64,000 nt of DNA from Arthrobacter sp. CDRTa11 (GCF_026427775.1 NZ_CP044532.1:2790001-2854000), one strand, 5' to 3'; shown: positions 42,241 to 52,777, counted from the stretch's first letter. Notes: a model not told the origin generated them from the letters alone. Program-made: numbers and translations.

Positions 42241-42309
42241 GGCGGAGCGGCCACGGGGAGGCGTCAGGCCAGGCCGCGATGGGCCTCCCGAACAGTTTCT
42301 GGAGGTGCG

Positions 42310-44049
42310 GTGCTTTTCCGGATGATGATCCGGCTATTGGCCGGCCACAAGGCAACCGTGATGGCGATTGTCCTCCTGCAACTGCTCCAGACGGCTGGCA
42401 ACCTCCTGCTCCCCACAGTGAATGCGGCCATCATTGACGATGGCATCGTTGCCGGTGACACGCCGGTGATTCTGCGGCTGGGCTCACTAATGACGGGGAT
42501 CGCTGCTGTCCAGGCGGGGGCGGCCATCGCCGCCGGATACCTCGGTGCCGTGGTGGCCATGAAGCTCGGGCGCCAGCTTCGCGCGGAGCTCTTTGGCAAA
42601 ATCCAGAGCCTGTCATCCCAGGAGGTGGCGGCGTTCGGCACACAAAGCCTGGTGACGCGGGCCACCAACGATACCCAGCAGATCCAGGCATTCGCGGTTT
42701 TGGTGTTCACCATGCTTGTTGCGGCGCCCGTCATGGGAGTGGGCGGTGTCTTGCTGGCCCTGCATCAGGACGTGGTGCTTTCGGCGGTGGTGATCATCAT
42801 CGTGCCCGTGCTGCTCCTGGTCATGTACCTGATCGTCCGGCGCCTCGTGCCGCTCTACCGGGAAGGGCAGGACCTGCTCGACCGCACCGGCGCCGTGCTG
42901 CGGGAACAGATCATCGGAGCCAGCGTGATCCGGGCCTTTGTCCGGCAGGATCACGAGACCCGGCGTTTCGCCCGCACGAACGCCAGCCTCACCGGGAACA
43001 ATCTGCAGTCAGCCCTCGTGGTGGCGGGGATGTTGCCGCTGATCATGATCGTGGTGAACCTCTCGTCGGTGGCAGTCGTGTGGTTCGGCGGCCACCGTGT
43101 GCACAACGGTCAGATGGAGATCGGCGCCTTAACAGCCTTTGTCGCCTACATCCTCCAGATCCTGCTGGCCATCATGATGGCCATGTATGTGCTCATGACG
43201 GCCCCCCGTGCCGCTGCATGCGCCGAGCGCATCCGGGCTGTCCTGGATGCCGTGCCCACGGTGAGGGACGGTGCCGATCTTCGCGGCGGGGACGTGGTTT
43301 TCGACGGCGGCAGCGTTTCGTTCCGCAATGTCAGCTTCTCCTACCCCGGGGCGGAAGCCCCGGTGCTGGAAAACATCACCTTCACTGCCCGGCCCGGCAC
43401 CACCACTGCCATCGTGGGGTCTACGGGCAGCGGAAAATCGACGCTTTTGAACCTGATTCCCCGGTTTATGGATTCCACCGGCGGAGTTATCACTGTAGGC
43501 GGCCGGGATATCCGGGCGGTCACGGTTGACCTGCTGCGCAGGCAAATGGCCGTTGTGCCGCAGCGCTCCCACTTGTTTACGGGAACGGTCGCCGATAACC
43601 TGCGGATCGCTGCGCCGGCGGCGACGGATGCCGAATTGTGGGGAGCGCTGGATATTGCCCAGGCCTCGGACTTTGTCCGGCGGCTGCCACTCGGCCTGCA
43701 GACGGCCGTGGGGCAGGGCGGGACAAACCTCTCCGGCGGCCAGCGGCAGCGGCTCTGCATTGCGCGGGCGCTGCTTCGTCCGGCTTCCCTCTACCTCTTC
43801 GACGACAGTTTCTCCGCCCTGGACTACGACACCGATGCCCGGCTGAGGGATGCGCTGGGAGCGGCCCTGGATATGGCGGTGGTGATCGTTGTGGCGGAAC
43901 GGATTGCCACGGTGGCGGGCGCAGGGCTGATTCTGGTGCTCGACGACGGCCGCCTGGTGGCCCAGGGCACCCACCTTGAGCTGCTGGCAGCCTCCGCCAC
44001 ATACCGGGAGATCGCGGAATCGCAGCTTGCCCTGGAGGACACCCTGTGA
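42310..44049 (+). CDS. ABC exporter subunit 1 (permease-ATPase), degenerate-site half
   Basis: A 579-residue half-transporter: about six membrane helices (residues ~10-300) and a nucleotide-binding domain. Walker A GSTGSGKST is at residues 370-378 and the signature LSGGQRQR starts at 474. Walker B is followed by Asp 499 (LFDDS) where a catalytic Glu is expected. GTG 42310 has GGAGG four bases upstream; an earlier in-frame start is less likely. It overlaps the next gene by four bases (GTGA). Heterodimeric exporters with one degenerate site usually move lipids or drugs; the substrate here is unknown. Confidence 0.92.
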   Translation: MLFRMMIRLLAGHKATVMAIVLLQLLQTAGNLLLPTVNAAIIDDGIVAGDTPVILRLGSLMTGIAAVQAGAAIAAGYLGAVVAMKLGRQLRAELFGKIQSLSSQEVAAFGTQSLVTRATNDTQQIQAFAVLVFTMLVAAPVMGVGGVLLALHQDVVLSAVVIIIVPVLLLVMYLIVRRLVPLYREGQDLLDRTGAVLREQIIGASVIRAFVRQDHETRRFARTNASLTGNNLQSALVVAGMLPLIMIVVNLSSVAVVWFGGHRVHNGQMEIGALTAFVAYILQILLAIMMAMYVLMTAPRAAACAERIRAVLDAVPTVRDGADLRGGDVVFDGGSVSFRNVSFSYPGAEAPVLENITFTARPGTTTAIVGSTGSGKSTLLNLIPRFMDSTGGVITVGGRDIRAVTVDLLRRQMAVVPQRSHLFTGTVADNLRIAAPAATDAELWGALDIAQASDFVRRLPLGLQTAVGQGGTNLSGGQRQRLCIARALLRPASLYLFDDSFSALDYDTDARLRDALGAALDMAVVIVVAERIATVAGAGLILVLDDGRLVAQGTHLELLAASATYREIAESQLALEDTL

Positions 44050-45860
44050 CGGCGCCGCTGGCAGCCGAGGAAGCTCCGGCATTGTTCTGGGCCACATCGC
44101 GCCGCTTGCTTGGCCTGCTGACGCCGTACAGATGGCACATGCTGACCGCCATCGCGGCAACCTGCGGTTTTGCCGGCCTCAATGTAGCGGCACCGAAATA
44201 CCTGGGTGACGCCACCGACGTCGTGGTGGACGGGGTGTTTGACGGCGTCCTGAACGAGCAGAGGCTGGCAGGCCTGCTGACAGGCGTCGCCCTGATGTAC
44301 GTCGGAGCGTCGCTGTTTAACTGGGTCCAGGGCTCGCTGACAGCGAGTTCCGTCCACGGCCTCATGTACCGCCTCCGGGCTTCCCTGGAGGACAAGCTGC
44401 ACAGACTGCCGTCGACCTACTTCCAGGAACAGTCCCGCGGCGACGTCCTCAGCCGTGCCACAAATGACATGGACAACATCTCCCAGGCGCTCAACCAGAT
44501 CCTGACCCAATTGATCATGTCGGTCCTGATGCTCTGTGGTGCCTTGGCCATGATGCTTTGGATTTCCCCGCTCCTGGCCGGCCTTGCCCTTGCCTTTGTC
44601 CCACTGTCCACGCTGATCACTGTCCTGGTGGCCCGCCGGTCCCAGGCGCAGTTCGCACGCCAGTGGACCGAAACGGGGGAACTGAACGCGCACGTGGAGG
44701 AGTTCGTGAGCGGGCATGAGGTGATCAAGGCCTTCGGGTACCAGGAACAGGCAGCAGCTATTTTTGCGGCGAGTAACGACAGGCTTGCCCGGGCGGCCGC
44801 GAAGGCGCAGTATTCATCCGGCATGGTGCAGCCGCTGATGGTCCTGATCGGCAACCTTAATTACATCGCGGTGGCAGTGGTCGGAGCGCTGCAGGTCACC
44901 GCCGGAGCCATGACCATTGGCGGCATCCAGGCCTTCATCCAGTTCAGCCGGCTCTTCACCCAGCCCGTCGGGCAGATCGGCGGCATGCTGAACGTCATCC
45001 AGTCATGCGCCGCGTCGGCAGGTCGGGTCTTCGCACTCCTTGACGCCGACGAAGTTCCGGCCGAACCACGGAGAACACGCACAGCGCCGGAAGCCGGCGG
45101 ACGTATTGTTTTTGACGATGTCACCTTTGGGTACCAGCCATCCGTCCCCGTTGTCCGGAACCTCTCGTTTACCGTGGCGCCGGGACAGACAGTGGCAATT
45201 GTCGGTCATACCGGAGCAGGCAAAACCACCGTCGTTAACCTTCTGATGCGCTTTTATGAAATTGATACAGGGCGGATCACCATGGGGCGCACGGATATCG
45301 CCACCATGCCACGGGACGCCCTGCGGGCTGGATTCGGAGTGGTGCTCCAGGATGCATGGCTGTTCGCGGGAAGTATTCGGGAGAACATCGCCTACGGCCG
45401 GCCAGGCGCCACTGACGCTGACATTGTCGCCGCAGCGGAAGCAAGCTACGTAGACCATTTCGTCCGGTCGCTCCCGGCCGGATACGACACCATGCTGGAC
45501 AACGGGGGAGACCCGCTCAGCCAGGGTCAGCGCCAGCTGATCACTATTGCCCGGGCCCAGCTCGCAGGCCGCAGCGTCCTGGTCCTGGATGAGGCCACGA
45601 GCTCCGTGGACTCCAGGACCGAACTCCTGATCCGCCAGGCCATGCAACGGCTGCGGCAGGGGAGGACCAGTTTTGTTATTGCCCACCGTTTGTCCACAGT
45701 CCGTGACGCTGATCTAATCTTGGTCATGGATCACGGACGCATTATGGAGCAGGGAACCCACAGTGCCTTGCTGGCAGCCAACAGCTATTACGCCAGGCTT
45801 TACAACGCCCAGTTCGCCGGCCGCGCGGAAAAACCAGGTGCCTTGGAAGCCGGGCTATGA
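44046..45860 (+). CDS. ABC exporter subunit 2 (permease-ATPase), catalytic half
   Basis: A 604-residue partner of the preceding gene. Six membrane helices precede the nucleotide-binding domain: Walker A GHTGAGKTT at 387-395, signature LSQGQ from 491 (second Gly replaced by Gln), and Walker B with catalytic Glu 516 (VLDEATSSVD). The altered signature here and the missing Glu in subunit 1 are the two sides expected of one degenerate and one consensus ATP site in a heterodimer (as in TM287/288 or BmrCD-type exporters). GTG 44046 overlaps the previous stop. Its own stop overlaps the GntR start (ATGA). Confidence 0.93.
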   Translation: MTAPLAAEEAPALFWATSRRLLGLLTPYRWHMLTAIAATCGFAGLNVAAPKYLGDATDVVVDGVFDGVLNEQRLAGLLTGVALMYVGASLFNWVQGSLTASSVHGLMYRLRASLEDKLHRLPSTYFQEQSRGDVLSRATNDMDNISQALNQILTQLIMSVLMLCGALAMMLWISPLLAGLALAFVPLSTLITVLVARRSQAQFARQWTETGELNAHVEEFVSGHEVIKAFGYQEQAAAIFAASNDRLARAAAKAQYSSGMVQPLMVLIGNLNYIAVAVVGALQVTAGAMTIGGIQAFIQFSRLFTQPVGQIGGMLNVIQSCAASAGRVFALLDADEVPAEPRRTRTAPEAGGRIVFDDVTFGYQPSVPVVRNLSFTVAPGQTVAIVGHTGAGKTTVVNLLMRFYEIDTGRITMGRTDIATMPRDALRAGFGVVLQDAWLFAGSIRENIAYGRPGATDADIVAAAEASYVDHFVRSLPAGYDTMLDNGGDPLSQGQRQLITIARAQLAGRSVLVLDEATSSVDSRTELLIRQAMQRLRQGRTSFVIAHRLSTVRDADLILVMDHGRIMEQGTHSALLAANSYYARLYNAQFAGRAEKPGALEAGL

Positions 45861-46234
45861 GTGCAGGGAACAGCTTTCCCGGGAGCTGGAAGCCAAACCA
45901 GGCCAGCACCGTGGCGCTGTTTGAACAGTTGCGCCTTCACGTGATCAAACTGGCGGACAGTGGCGTACTGCCGCCGGGCACCCGGCTTCCCGCAGTGCGT
46001 GCCCTGGCCGAACGGCTGGATGTGGCCCCGCACACTGTGGCCCGGGCCTACAAGGAACTTGAGGCGGCAGGCGTGGTGGCCACCCGCGGCAGGAACGGCA
46101 CGGTGGTCTGCGCGCGGGATGAACGGTGGGACGCACTCTCAGCTGCGGCTGCCGCCTATGCAGGAGCAGCCAAGGCGCAGGGTGCCTCGTTCGCCGAGGC
46201 GGTCCAGCTACTGGCTGCGGCCTACGACCGCTGA
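45857..46234 (+). CDS. GntR family regulator, YtrA-type
   Basis: A 125-residue regulator with an N-terminal winged helix (LFEQLRLHVIKLADSGVLPPG; LPAVRALAERLDVAPHTVARAYKELEAAGVVATRGRNGTVV). A short ~40-residue helical tail replaces a full ligand-binding domain, as in the YtrA subfamily. YtrA-type genes usually sit with ABC exporters and often repress them. Here the gene is last in the operon, with its ATG inside the stop of subunit 2. Autorepression of the operon is inferred; I did not find a clear operator at 42235. Confidence 0.92.
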   Translation: MSAGNSFPGSWKPNQASTVALFEQLRLHVIKLADSGVLPPGTRLPAVRALAERLDVAPHTVARAYKELEAAGVVATRGRNGTVVCARDERWDALSAAAAAYAGAAKAQGASFAEAVQLLAAAYDR

Positions 46235-46252
46235 AGGATGCCACGTGGATAT

Positions 46253-46268
46253 TCGAAGAAGTTTTCGA
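46253..46268 (+). promoter_or_regulatory. LexA-like SOS box upstream of uvrA
   Basis: TCGAAGAAGTTTTCGA against the actinobacterial consensus TCGAAC-N4-GTTCGA: ten of twelve consensus positions match, in the correct spacing. It ends one base before the uvrA -10-like element, so bound LexA would block polymerase. Confidence 0.7.
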
Positions 46269-46269
46269 T

Positions 46270-46275
46270 TAGCAT
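46270..46275 (+). promoter_or_regulatory. -10-like element, leaderless uvrA
   Basis: TAGCAT ends six bases before GTG 46282. The LexA-like box is adjacent upstream. Confidence 0.55.
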
Positions 46276-46281
46276 TAGTGG

Positions 46282-49209
46282 GTGCCTAAAGCCGTAGCTG
46301 AAGAAACAGCAGTCGAACCCGTTCCCGCCACCGCGGCCCGGACCCCCGTCAAGCCCACGCGTCCGGACCTGTCACGCCTGGTTGTCAAGGGCGCCCGCGA
46401 GCACAATCTGCGCAACGTGGACCTCGACCTGCCCCGCGACGCCATGATTGTCTTCACGGGCCTGTCCGGTTCCGGCAAGTCTTCCCTGGCTTTCGACACC
46501 ATCTTTGCGGAGGGACAGCGGCGCTACGTCGAGTCCCTTTCCGCCTATGCCCGGCAGTTCCTGGGCCAGGTGGACAAACCGGACGTGGACTTCATCGAGG
46601 GACTGTCGCCGGCCGTCTCCATCGACCAAAAGTCAACCAGCAAGAACCCGCGTTCCACCGTCGGCACCATCACGGAAATTTACGACTACATGCGCCTGCT
46701 CTGGGCGCGCGTGGGCCGTCCGCACTGCCCGGTTTGTGGTGAGCCGGTGACCAAGCAGACCCCACAGCAAATTGTGGACCAGCTGCTGGAGCTCGAGGAG
46801 GGCACACGCTTCCAGATCCTCGCCCCGGTGGTCCGGGGACGAAAAGGCGAATTCGTGGACCTCTTCAAGGAGCTGACCGCGAAGGGCTACTCCCGTGCCA
46901 GGGTGGATGGCGAGCTGGTCCAGCTTAATGACGCCCCCAAGCTGGGCAAGCAGTTCAAGCACACCATTGAGGTGGTGGTTGACCGCCTGGTGGTTAAGGA
47001 AGGCATCAGCCAGCGCCTTACCGATTCCATCGAAACAGCGCTGTCCCTCGCCGAGGGCCGCGTACTGGCAGATTTTGTCGACCTCGACGCCGACGATCCC
47101 GCCCGGCTGCGCGCTTTCTCCGAAAACCTTGCCTGCCCGAACGAACACCCGTTGGCCATCGATGAGATCGAGCCCCGCTCCTTCTCCTTCAACAACCCCT
47201 TCGGGGCCTGTGCGGCCTGCAGCGGCATCGGCACCAAGCTGGAGGTGGACGAGGAACTGATCGTCCCGAATTCGGAGCTGTCACTGGCGGAAGGGGCCAT
47301 TGCCCCCTGGTCCCTGGGGACCGCCACCACTGAGTACTGGAACAGGCTGCTCGAGGGCCTGGCGAAGGAACTCGGGTTTTCCATGGACACTCCCTGGGAG
47401 AAGCTGGGTAACGACGTCCGCCAGACGGTCCTGCACGGGAAGGACCACAAGGTGGTGGTCCAGTACCGCAACCGCTTTGGCCGGGAACGGAAGTACAGCA
47501 CAGGCTTTGAAGGCGCCATCCAGTACGTCCACCGCAAACATGGCGAGACAGACTCCGACTGGGCCCGGGACCGCTACGAAGAATACATGCGGCAGATTCC
47601 CTGCCCCGCCTGCAACGGCGCCCGCCTGAACCCCGCGTCGCTGTCCGTCCTGATTAACGGAAAATCCATTGCCGACGTCGCCGCCATGCCCATGCGGACG
47701 TGTGCGGACTTCCTGAACAACCTGGTGCTCACCGGCCGCGAGGCCCAGATTGCGCACCAGGTGCTGAAGGAGATCCAGGCACGCCTGACATTCCTCCTTG
47801 ACGTGGGCCTGGAGTACCTGAACCTCGAACGGCCCTCCGCCACACTGTCGGGGGGCGAGGCTCAACGTATCCGGCTGGCAACCCAGATCGGTTCCGGCCT
47901 GGTGGGGGTCCTCTACGTCCTGGACGAGCCGTCCATCGGGCTGCACCAGCGCGATAACCGCCGGCTCATCGAGACACTCACCCGGCTCCGCGACATGGGA
48001 AACACCCTCATCGTGGTGGAGCACGACGAAGACACCATCCACGAGGCCGACTGGATTGTGGACATCGGACCCGGCGCCGGCGAGCACGGCGGCGAGGTAG
48101 TGCACTCGGGCTCGTACCAGGACCTGCTGAAGAATCGCGCCTCCCTGACCGGCGACTACCTGTCGGGACGAAAGAAAATCGACATCCCCAAGAAGCGGCG
48201 CAAGTACGACAAAAAGCGTGAGCTCAAAGTGGTGGGTGCCCGCGAGAACAACCTGATCAATATCGACGCTGCCTTCCCGCTGGGGCTTTTCACGGCGGTC
48301 ACCGGCGTGAGCGGCTCCGGCAAATCCACCCTTGTCAACGAAATCCTCTACAAGGTGCTGGCCAACAAGCTCAACGGCGCCAAGCAGGTCGCCGGGCGGC
48401 ACAAGTCCGTTCAGGGCCTTGAGCACCTGGACAAGGTGGTCCACGTCGACCAAAGCCCCATCGGGCGCACCCCCCGGTCCAACCCGGCCACGTACACAGG
48501 CGTCTTCGACAACATCCGTAAGCTCTTCGCCGAGACCACTGAAGCGAAGGTGCGCGGCTACCTGCCCGGCCGTTTCTCCTTTAACGTCAAGGGCGGGCGT
48601 TGCGAAGCCTGCTCCGGCGACGGCACACTGAAAATTGAGATGAACTTCCTCCCCGACGTCTACGTGCCCTGCGAAGTCTGCCACGGCGCGCGCTACAACC
48701 GGGAAACGCTTGAGGTGCACTACAAAGGCAAGACCATCGCCGATGTCCTGAACATGCCCATCGAAGAGGGCGCTGAGTTCTTCGCTGCCTTCTCGCCCAT
48801 CGCCCGGCACCTGAACACACTGGTGGATGTAGGGCTGGGCTATGTGCGCCTGGGACAGCCTGCCACCACCCTGTCCGGCGGAGAAGCCCAGCGCGTCAAA
48901 TTGGCGGCTGAACTCCAAAAGCGCTCCAACGGCCGCAGCGTCTACGTCCTGGACGAGCCCACCACCGGCCTCCACTTCGAGGACATCCGCAAGCTGCTGC
49001 TGGTCCTCCAGGGCCTGGTGGACAAGGGCAACACGGTCATCACCATCGAGCACAACCTTGACGTCATCAAGAGCGCCGACTGGATCGTGGATCTCGGTCC
49101 TGACGGCGGCTCGGGAGGCGGCCAGATTGTTGCCACGGGAACCCCTGAGCAGGTGGCAAAGTCCGAGGAAAGCTACACCGCTGCCTTCCTGGCCGAGATT
49201 CTGGGCTAG
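46282..49209 (+). CDS. uvrA: Excinuclease ABC subunit A
   Basis: A 975-residue damage sensor with two ABC-type ATPase modules. The first has [16 protein letters not shown] near residue 59 and a zinc finger in which the second Cys is replaced (CPNEHP, later CAACSG). The signature [12 protein letters not shown] is near residue 522. The second module has [10 protein letters not shown] near 674, zinc finger [14 protein letters not shown] near 773-800, and [12 protein letters not shown]. The first ~30 residues are a poorly conserved extension. UvrA passes damaged DNA to UvrB. GTG 46282 fits the leaderless pattern, with the LexA-like box upstream indicating SOS control. Confidence 0.98.
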   Translation: MPKAVAEETAVEPVPATAARTPVKPTRPDLSRLVVKGAREHNLRNVDLDLPRDAMIVFTGLSGSGKSSLAFDTIFAEGQRRYVESLSAYARQFLGQVDKPDVDFIEGLSPAVSIDQKSTSKNPRSTVGTITEIYDYMRLLWARVGRPHCPVCGEPVTKQTPQQIVDQLLELEEGTRFQILAPVVRGRKGEFVDLFKELTAKGYSRARVDGELVQLNDAPKLGKQFKHTIEVVVDRLVVKEGISQRLTDSIETALSLAEGRVLADFVDLDADDPARLRAFSENLACPNEHPLAIDEIEPRSFSFNNPFGACAACSGIGTKLEVDEELIVPNSELSLAEGAIAPWSLGTATTEYWNRLLEGLAKELGFSMDTPWEKLGNDVRQTVLHGKDHKVVVQYRNRFGRERKYSTGFEGAIQYVHRKHGETDSDWARDRYEEYMRQIPCPACNGARLNPASLSVLINGKSIADVAAMPMRTCADFLNNLVLTGREAQIAHQVLKEIQARLTFLLDVGLEYLNLERPSATLSGGEAQRIRLATQIGSGLVGVLYVLDEPSIGLHQRDNRRLIETLTRLRDMGNTLIVVEHDEDTIHEADWIVDIGPGAGEHGGEVVHSGSYQDLLKNRASLTGDYLSGRKKIDIPKKRRKYDKKRELKVVGARENNLINIDAAFPLGLFTAVTGVSGSGKSTLVNEILYKVLANKLNGAKQVAGRHKSVQGLEHLDKVVHVDQSPIGRTPRSNPATYTGVFDNIRKLFAETTEAKVRGYLPGRFSFNVKGGRCEACSGDGTLKIEMNFLPDVYVPCEVCHGARYNRETLEVHYKGKTIADVLNMPIEEGAEFFAAFSPIARHLNTLVDVGLGYVRLGQPATTLSGGEAQRVKLAAELQKRSNGRSVYVLDEPTTGLHFEDIRKLLLVLQGLVDKGNTVITIEHNLDVIKSADWIVDLGPDGGSGGGQIVATGTPEQVAKSEESYTAAFLAEILG

Positions 49210-49310
49210 CAGCGCCGGGAGATGCCCGGCATCCATGAAGTATTCAAAGAAGTATTCCAAGAGGAGTATGCGAGTTTCAGGGTTGACTGGTGTCATGAGA
49301 AACTAAGCCG

Positions 49311-50027
49311 GTGACTCAAACAACAGTGCCCGTGATCTTTGACCTGGACGGCACTCTTGTCGATCCCGCAGGCGGAATTACAGACGGAATTGCAGCTGCC
49401 CTTCGGAAGCTTGCACTCCCTGTTCCCAGCCAGGACCTGCTGGACGCGATGATCGGCCCGAAACTGAGCGACTCCCTGCTGAACGTCGCCATGGTTCCGG
49501 CAGACCTGCTGGATGATGCAATCCGCCTCTATCGGGAGTACTACGTCACCACCGGCATTGGCCAGGGACGGCTGTACCCCGGCATCATGGATGTCCTGGA
49601 CAGCTTCGCAGCGGCAGGCCGGCCCGTTGCCGTGGCAACCCAGAAACCTGAAGGCCTGGCGCGGACGGTCCTTGAGCACCACGGGATAGCAAGCCTGTTC
49701 CAGTCCATCAGGGGCTCCGCCGACGACGAATCCGCCGCGGCCGCCGGCCCCGTGGGGAAAACAGGCATTATTGCCGCTGCCCTGCGGGACCTTTCCACCC
49801 ACCACGCGGTGATGGTGGGGGACCGTGCCCAGGACGTGGCCGGCGCCATTGCCAACGGGCTTGACTGCATCGGCGTGAACTGGGGTTTTGCTCCCAACGG
49901 CGAACTGCAGGATGCGGGGGCCGTCACGCTGGTGGACACCGCACCGGACCTTGTGGCCGCCATCGAGCGGTTGGAAGCCATCCATGCAGCAGCCATGAGC
50001 GAGGTGCAAAACGATGGCACTCTTTGA
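49311..50027 (+). CDS. HAD family hydrolase, phosphoglycolate phosphatase-like
   Basis: A 238-residue HAD phosphatase. Motif I FDLDGTLVD is at residues 10-18 with Asp nucleophile, followed by a helical cap (class C1). Motif II is VAVATQKP near 106, and motif IV is MVGDRAQDVAGAIANGL near 168. Resembles Gph/PpaX-type enzymes that act on small phosphate esters; substrate not settled. GTG 49311 lacks a clear ribosome site. Its end overlaps the acyltransferase start by 14 bases, so the two are co-transcribed. The 101-base gap upstream contains repeated GAAGTATTC-like pieces but no site I can name. Confidence 0.88.
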   Translation: MTQTTVPVIFDLDGTLVDPAGGITDGIAAALRKLALPVPSQDLLDAMIGPKLSDSLLNVAMVPADLLDDAIRLYREYYVTTGIGQGRLYPGIMDVLDSFAAAGRPVAVATQKPEGLARTVLEHHGIASLFQSIRGSADDESAAAAGPVGKTGIIAAALRDLSTHHAVMVGDRAQDVAGAIANGLDCIGVNWGFAPNGELQDAGAVTLVDTAPDLVAAIERLEAIHAAAMSEVQNDGTL

Positions 50028-50682
50028 TGCGGTCCGCTGGACCACCCGGACCCTGATCGCGGGCTCCTGCCGGCCCACCGTCGTCGGACTTGAAAACGTG
50101 CCCACGGACGGCGCGTTTATCGTTGCGCCCAACCACCTTTCATTTTTTGACAGTGTCATTGTCCAGGCCCTGATGCCGCGCCCCGTGGCCTTCTTCGCGA
50201 AGGCCGAGTACTTCAACACCGGTGGCATCAAGGGCAAGGTCATGAAGTCCTTCTTCGAGTCCGTCGGCTCCATCCCGGTAGAACGCGGCGAGCAGGCGGC
50301 CAGCGTACAGGCGCTCAAGACACTCCTGGACATCCTTGAATCGGGCAAGGGCATCGGCATCTACCCCGAAGGCACCCGCTCCCGCGACGGCATCCTCTAC
50401 CGTGGCCGGACCGGCGTTGGCTGGCTGGCCCTGACCACCGGCGCCCCCGTGGTGCCCGTGGGGTTGATCGGCACCGAGAACCTGCAGCCTGCCGGCGAGA
50501 AGGGCTTCAAGCCGCAGCATTTCACCATGAAGGTCGGGGCGCCGCTCTACTTCGACAAGACAGGTCCGGACCATTCCCTTCCGGCCCGGCGCCAGGTGAC
50601 GGACAAGATCATGGACTCCATCGCCGAACTCAGCGGCCAGGACCGTTCCACCAGCTACAACCAGAGCAAGGCAGTGGACTAG
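50014..50682 (+). CDS. 1-acyl-sn-glycerol-3-phosphate acyltransferase-like (PlsC family)
   Basis: A 222-residue acyltransferase. The catalytic block APNHLSFFDS near residue 38 is the NHx4D-type motif; VERG near 89, YPEGTRSRDG near 113 and VVPVGLIGTENL near 143 are the other PlsC motifs. Members add an acyl group to lysophosphatidic acid in phospholipid synthesis, but some act on other lipids. There is no obvious membrane span beyond a weak hydrophobic N-terminus. Overlaps the HAD gene upstream. Confidence 0.9.
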   Translation: MALFDAVRWTTRTLIAGSCRPTVVGLENVPTDGAFIVAPNHLSFFDSVIVQALMPRPVAFFAKAEYFNTGGIKGKVMKSFFESVGSIPVERGEQAASVQALKTLLDILESGKGIGIYPEGTRSRDGILYRGRTGVGWLALTTGAPVVPVGLIGTENLQPAGEKGFKPQHFTMKVGAPLYFDKTGPDHSLPARRQVTDKIMDSIAELSGQDRSTSYNQSKAVD

Positions 50683-50758
50683 AGCAGGGCAATGGACCAG
50701 CAGTGGCGGTTCCCGGCCGTGGCAGCCTGTGGTGGCACTGACGCCCCTGCAGCCTCAG

Positions 50759-50764
50759 TAGACT
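50759..50764 (+). promoter_or_regulatory. -10-like element, leaderless uvrC
   Basis: TAGACT ends six bases before GTG 50771. No LexA-like box is visible in the 88-base gap. Confidence 0.55.
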
Positions 50765-50770
50765 GGAAAC

Positions 50771-52777
50771 GTGGCAGATCCAGCAAGTTACAGGCCCCAG
50801 ACGGGTGAGATACCCATCAACCCCGGGGTATACCGGTTCCGCGATCCCCATGGCCGGGTCATCTACGTGGGCAAGGCGAAAAGCCTCCGCTCACGCCTGA
50901 ATTCCTATTTCGCGAATCCGGCCGGACTGCTGCCCAAAACCCATGCCATGGTCCATGCCGCCAGCAGCGTCGAATGGACAGTGGTCAGCAGCGAGCTGGA
51001 ATCGTTGCAGCTGGAATACACCTGGATCAAGGAATTCAAGCCGCGGTTTAACGTTGTCTTCCGCGACGACAAAACTTATCCGTACCTTGCCCTGACCATG
51101 AGCGAGAAGCTGCCGCGGGTCCAGGTCATGCGGGGTGACCGCAGGAAGGGCACCCGCTATTTCGGCCCGTACACGGCCGGCGCCATCCGCGAAACCATGG
51201 ATACGCTCCTGCGTGTCTTTCCCGTCCGCAGCTGCAGCGCCGGTGTCCTCAAACGGGCCCAGGCCAGCGGCAGGCCCTGCCTGCTTGGCTACATCGACAA
51301 ATGCTCGGCACCCTGCGTCGGCCGGGTCACGCCGGAGGAACACCGGGCGCTGGCTGAGGATTTCTGCGCTTTTATGGGCGGTGAAGCCAAACGCTTTATC
51401 TCCAAGCTGGAAAAACAGATGGCCGAGGCCGTGGCAGCCCTCGACTACGAGCGTGCGGCCAGGCTCCGCGACGACATCTCTGCCTTGCGGAAAGTATTCG
51501 AACGCAACGCCGTGGTCCTTGGCGAGGACACCGACGCCGACATCTTTGCCTTGCACGAAGACGAGCTGGAAGCAGCCGTGCAGGTGTTCCACGTCCGCGG
51601 CGGCAGGGTCCGCGGCCAGCGGGGCTGGGTTGTCGAGAAGGTGGAAGACGCCACCACGCCGGACCTCGTGGAACACCTCCTCCAGCAGGTGTACGGCGAA
51701 GATGGGGACAGCCACGGCAGGCTGCCCAGGGAAGTCCTGGTGCCCGTTGCCCCGAGTAACGCAGCAGAGCTTGCCCAATGGCTCGGAGGCCTGCGGGGAG
51801 CCAAAGTGGACATCAGGGTGCCCCAGCGCGGCGACAAAGCGGCGCTGATGTCTACCGTCCGCGAGAACGCGGAACACGCCCTGAAACTGCACAAGACGCG
51901 GCGGGCAGGGGACCTGACCGTCCGGTCGCAGGCCCTCCAGGAGCTCCAGGAAGCTCTGGACCTGCCGGTGGCGCTCCTCCGGATCGAGTGCTTTGACGTC
52001 TCCCATGTCCAGGGCACCAACGTGGTGGCGTCCATGGTGGTGGTGGAGGACGGCCTGCCGAAGAAGTCCGACTACCGCAAGTTCTCCGTGACCGGCGCAG
52101 CCGCCACAGACGATACAGCAGCCATGCATGATGTCCTGACCCGCCGTTTCCGCCACTACTTGCAGGACAAGACGGCCCAGGTGGAAGCCGCCGCCCTCGA
52201 CGGACACCAGGCGGCCCTGGATGCTGCGGCTGACGCCGCAGTCCTGGACACCACCACGCCGGCCCCACGGACGAAATTCGCCTACCCGCCAAACCTGGTG
52301 GTGGTGGATGGCGGCAAGCCACAGGTCAACGCTGCTGCCAGGGCGCTGGCTGATCTGGGCATTGATGACGTTTATGTAGTGGGACTGGCCAAGCGGCTCG
52401 AGGAAGTCTGGCTGCCGGACAGCGACTTCCCGGTCATCCTGCCCAGGACATCGCAGGGACTCTACCTCCTGCAGCGCATCCGTGATGAAGCGCACCGTTT
52501 TGCCATATCCTTCCACCGGCAAAAGCGCGGCAAGGCCATGACGGTTTCGGCGCTGGACGGCGTCCCGGGCCTGGGGGAATCGAAGCGGAAAGCCCTGCTC
52601 GCGCACTTCGGTTCCGTTAAGGGAGTCAAGGCAGCGTCCGTCAACGAACTCTCGGCAGCCAAAGGCATCGGCCCCGCCCTCGCCACCGCCATCGCCACCC
52701 ATTTCAGCTCAGACGCCGCGGCGGGCGAAACCGCCCCGGCCATCAACATGAGCACCGGCGAAATCCTTGAAACTTAG
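50771..52777 (+). CDS. uvrC: Excinuclease ABC subunit C
   Basis: A 668-residue nuclease that makes both incisions in nucleotide excision repair. The GIY-YIG domain starts at about residue 16 ([25 protein letters not shown]). A UVR motif lies near 205 ([27 protein letters not shown]). The RNase H-like nuclease follows, with [21 protein letters not shown] near 395 and the DGGKPQ loop near 515. Two C-terminal helix-hairpin-helix motifs ([35 protein letters not shown]) bind DNA. The inter-motif region 480-510 is Ala/Asp-rich and longer than usual. Followed by rapZ after 71 bases. Confidence 0.98.
   Translation: MADPASYRPQTGEIPINPGVYRFRDPHGRVIYVGKAKSLRSRLNSYFANPAGLLPKTHAMVHAASSVEWTVVSSELESLQLEYTWIKEFKPRFNVVFRDDKTYPYLALTMSEKLPRVQVMRGDRRKGTRYFGPYTAGAIRETMDTLLRVFPVRSCSAGVLKRAQASGRPCLLGYIDKCSAPCVGRVTPEEHRALAEDFCAFMGGEAKRFISKLEKQMAEAVAALDYERAARLRDDISALRKVFERNAVVLGEDTDADIFALHEDELEAAVQVFHVRGGRVRGQRGWVVEKVEDATTPDLVEHLLQQVYGEDGDSHGRLPREVLVPVAPSNAAELAQWLGGLRGAKVDIRVPQRGDKAALMSTVRENAEHALKLHKTRRAGDLTVRSQALQELQEALDLPVALLRIECFDVSHVQGTNVVASMVVVEDGLPKKSDYRKFSVTGAAATDDTAAMHDVLTRRFRHYLQDKTAQVEAAALDGHQAALDAAADAAVLDTTTPAPRTKFAYPPNLVVVDGGKPQVNAAARALADLGIDDVYVVGLAKRLEEVWLPDSDFPVILPRTSQGLYLLQRIRDEAHRFAISFHRQKRGKAMTVSALDGVPGLGESKRKALLAHFGSVKGVKAASVNELSAAKGIGPALATAIATHFSSDAAAGETAPAINMSTGEILET

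Noticed and set aside
47281..49296. 671-codon open frame on the minus strand opposite uvrA
   Set aside because: Mirror of a high-GC gene; it has no recognisable domain, and uvrA is certain on the other strand.
50891..52702. 603-codon open frame on the minus strand opposite uvrC
   Set aside because: Same artefact of third-position GC bias; no ribosome site or family similarity.
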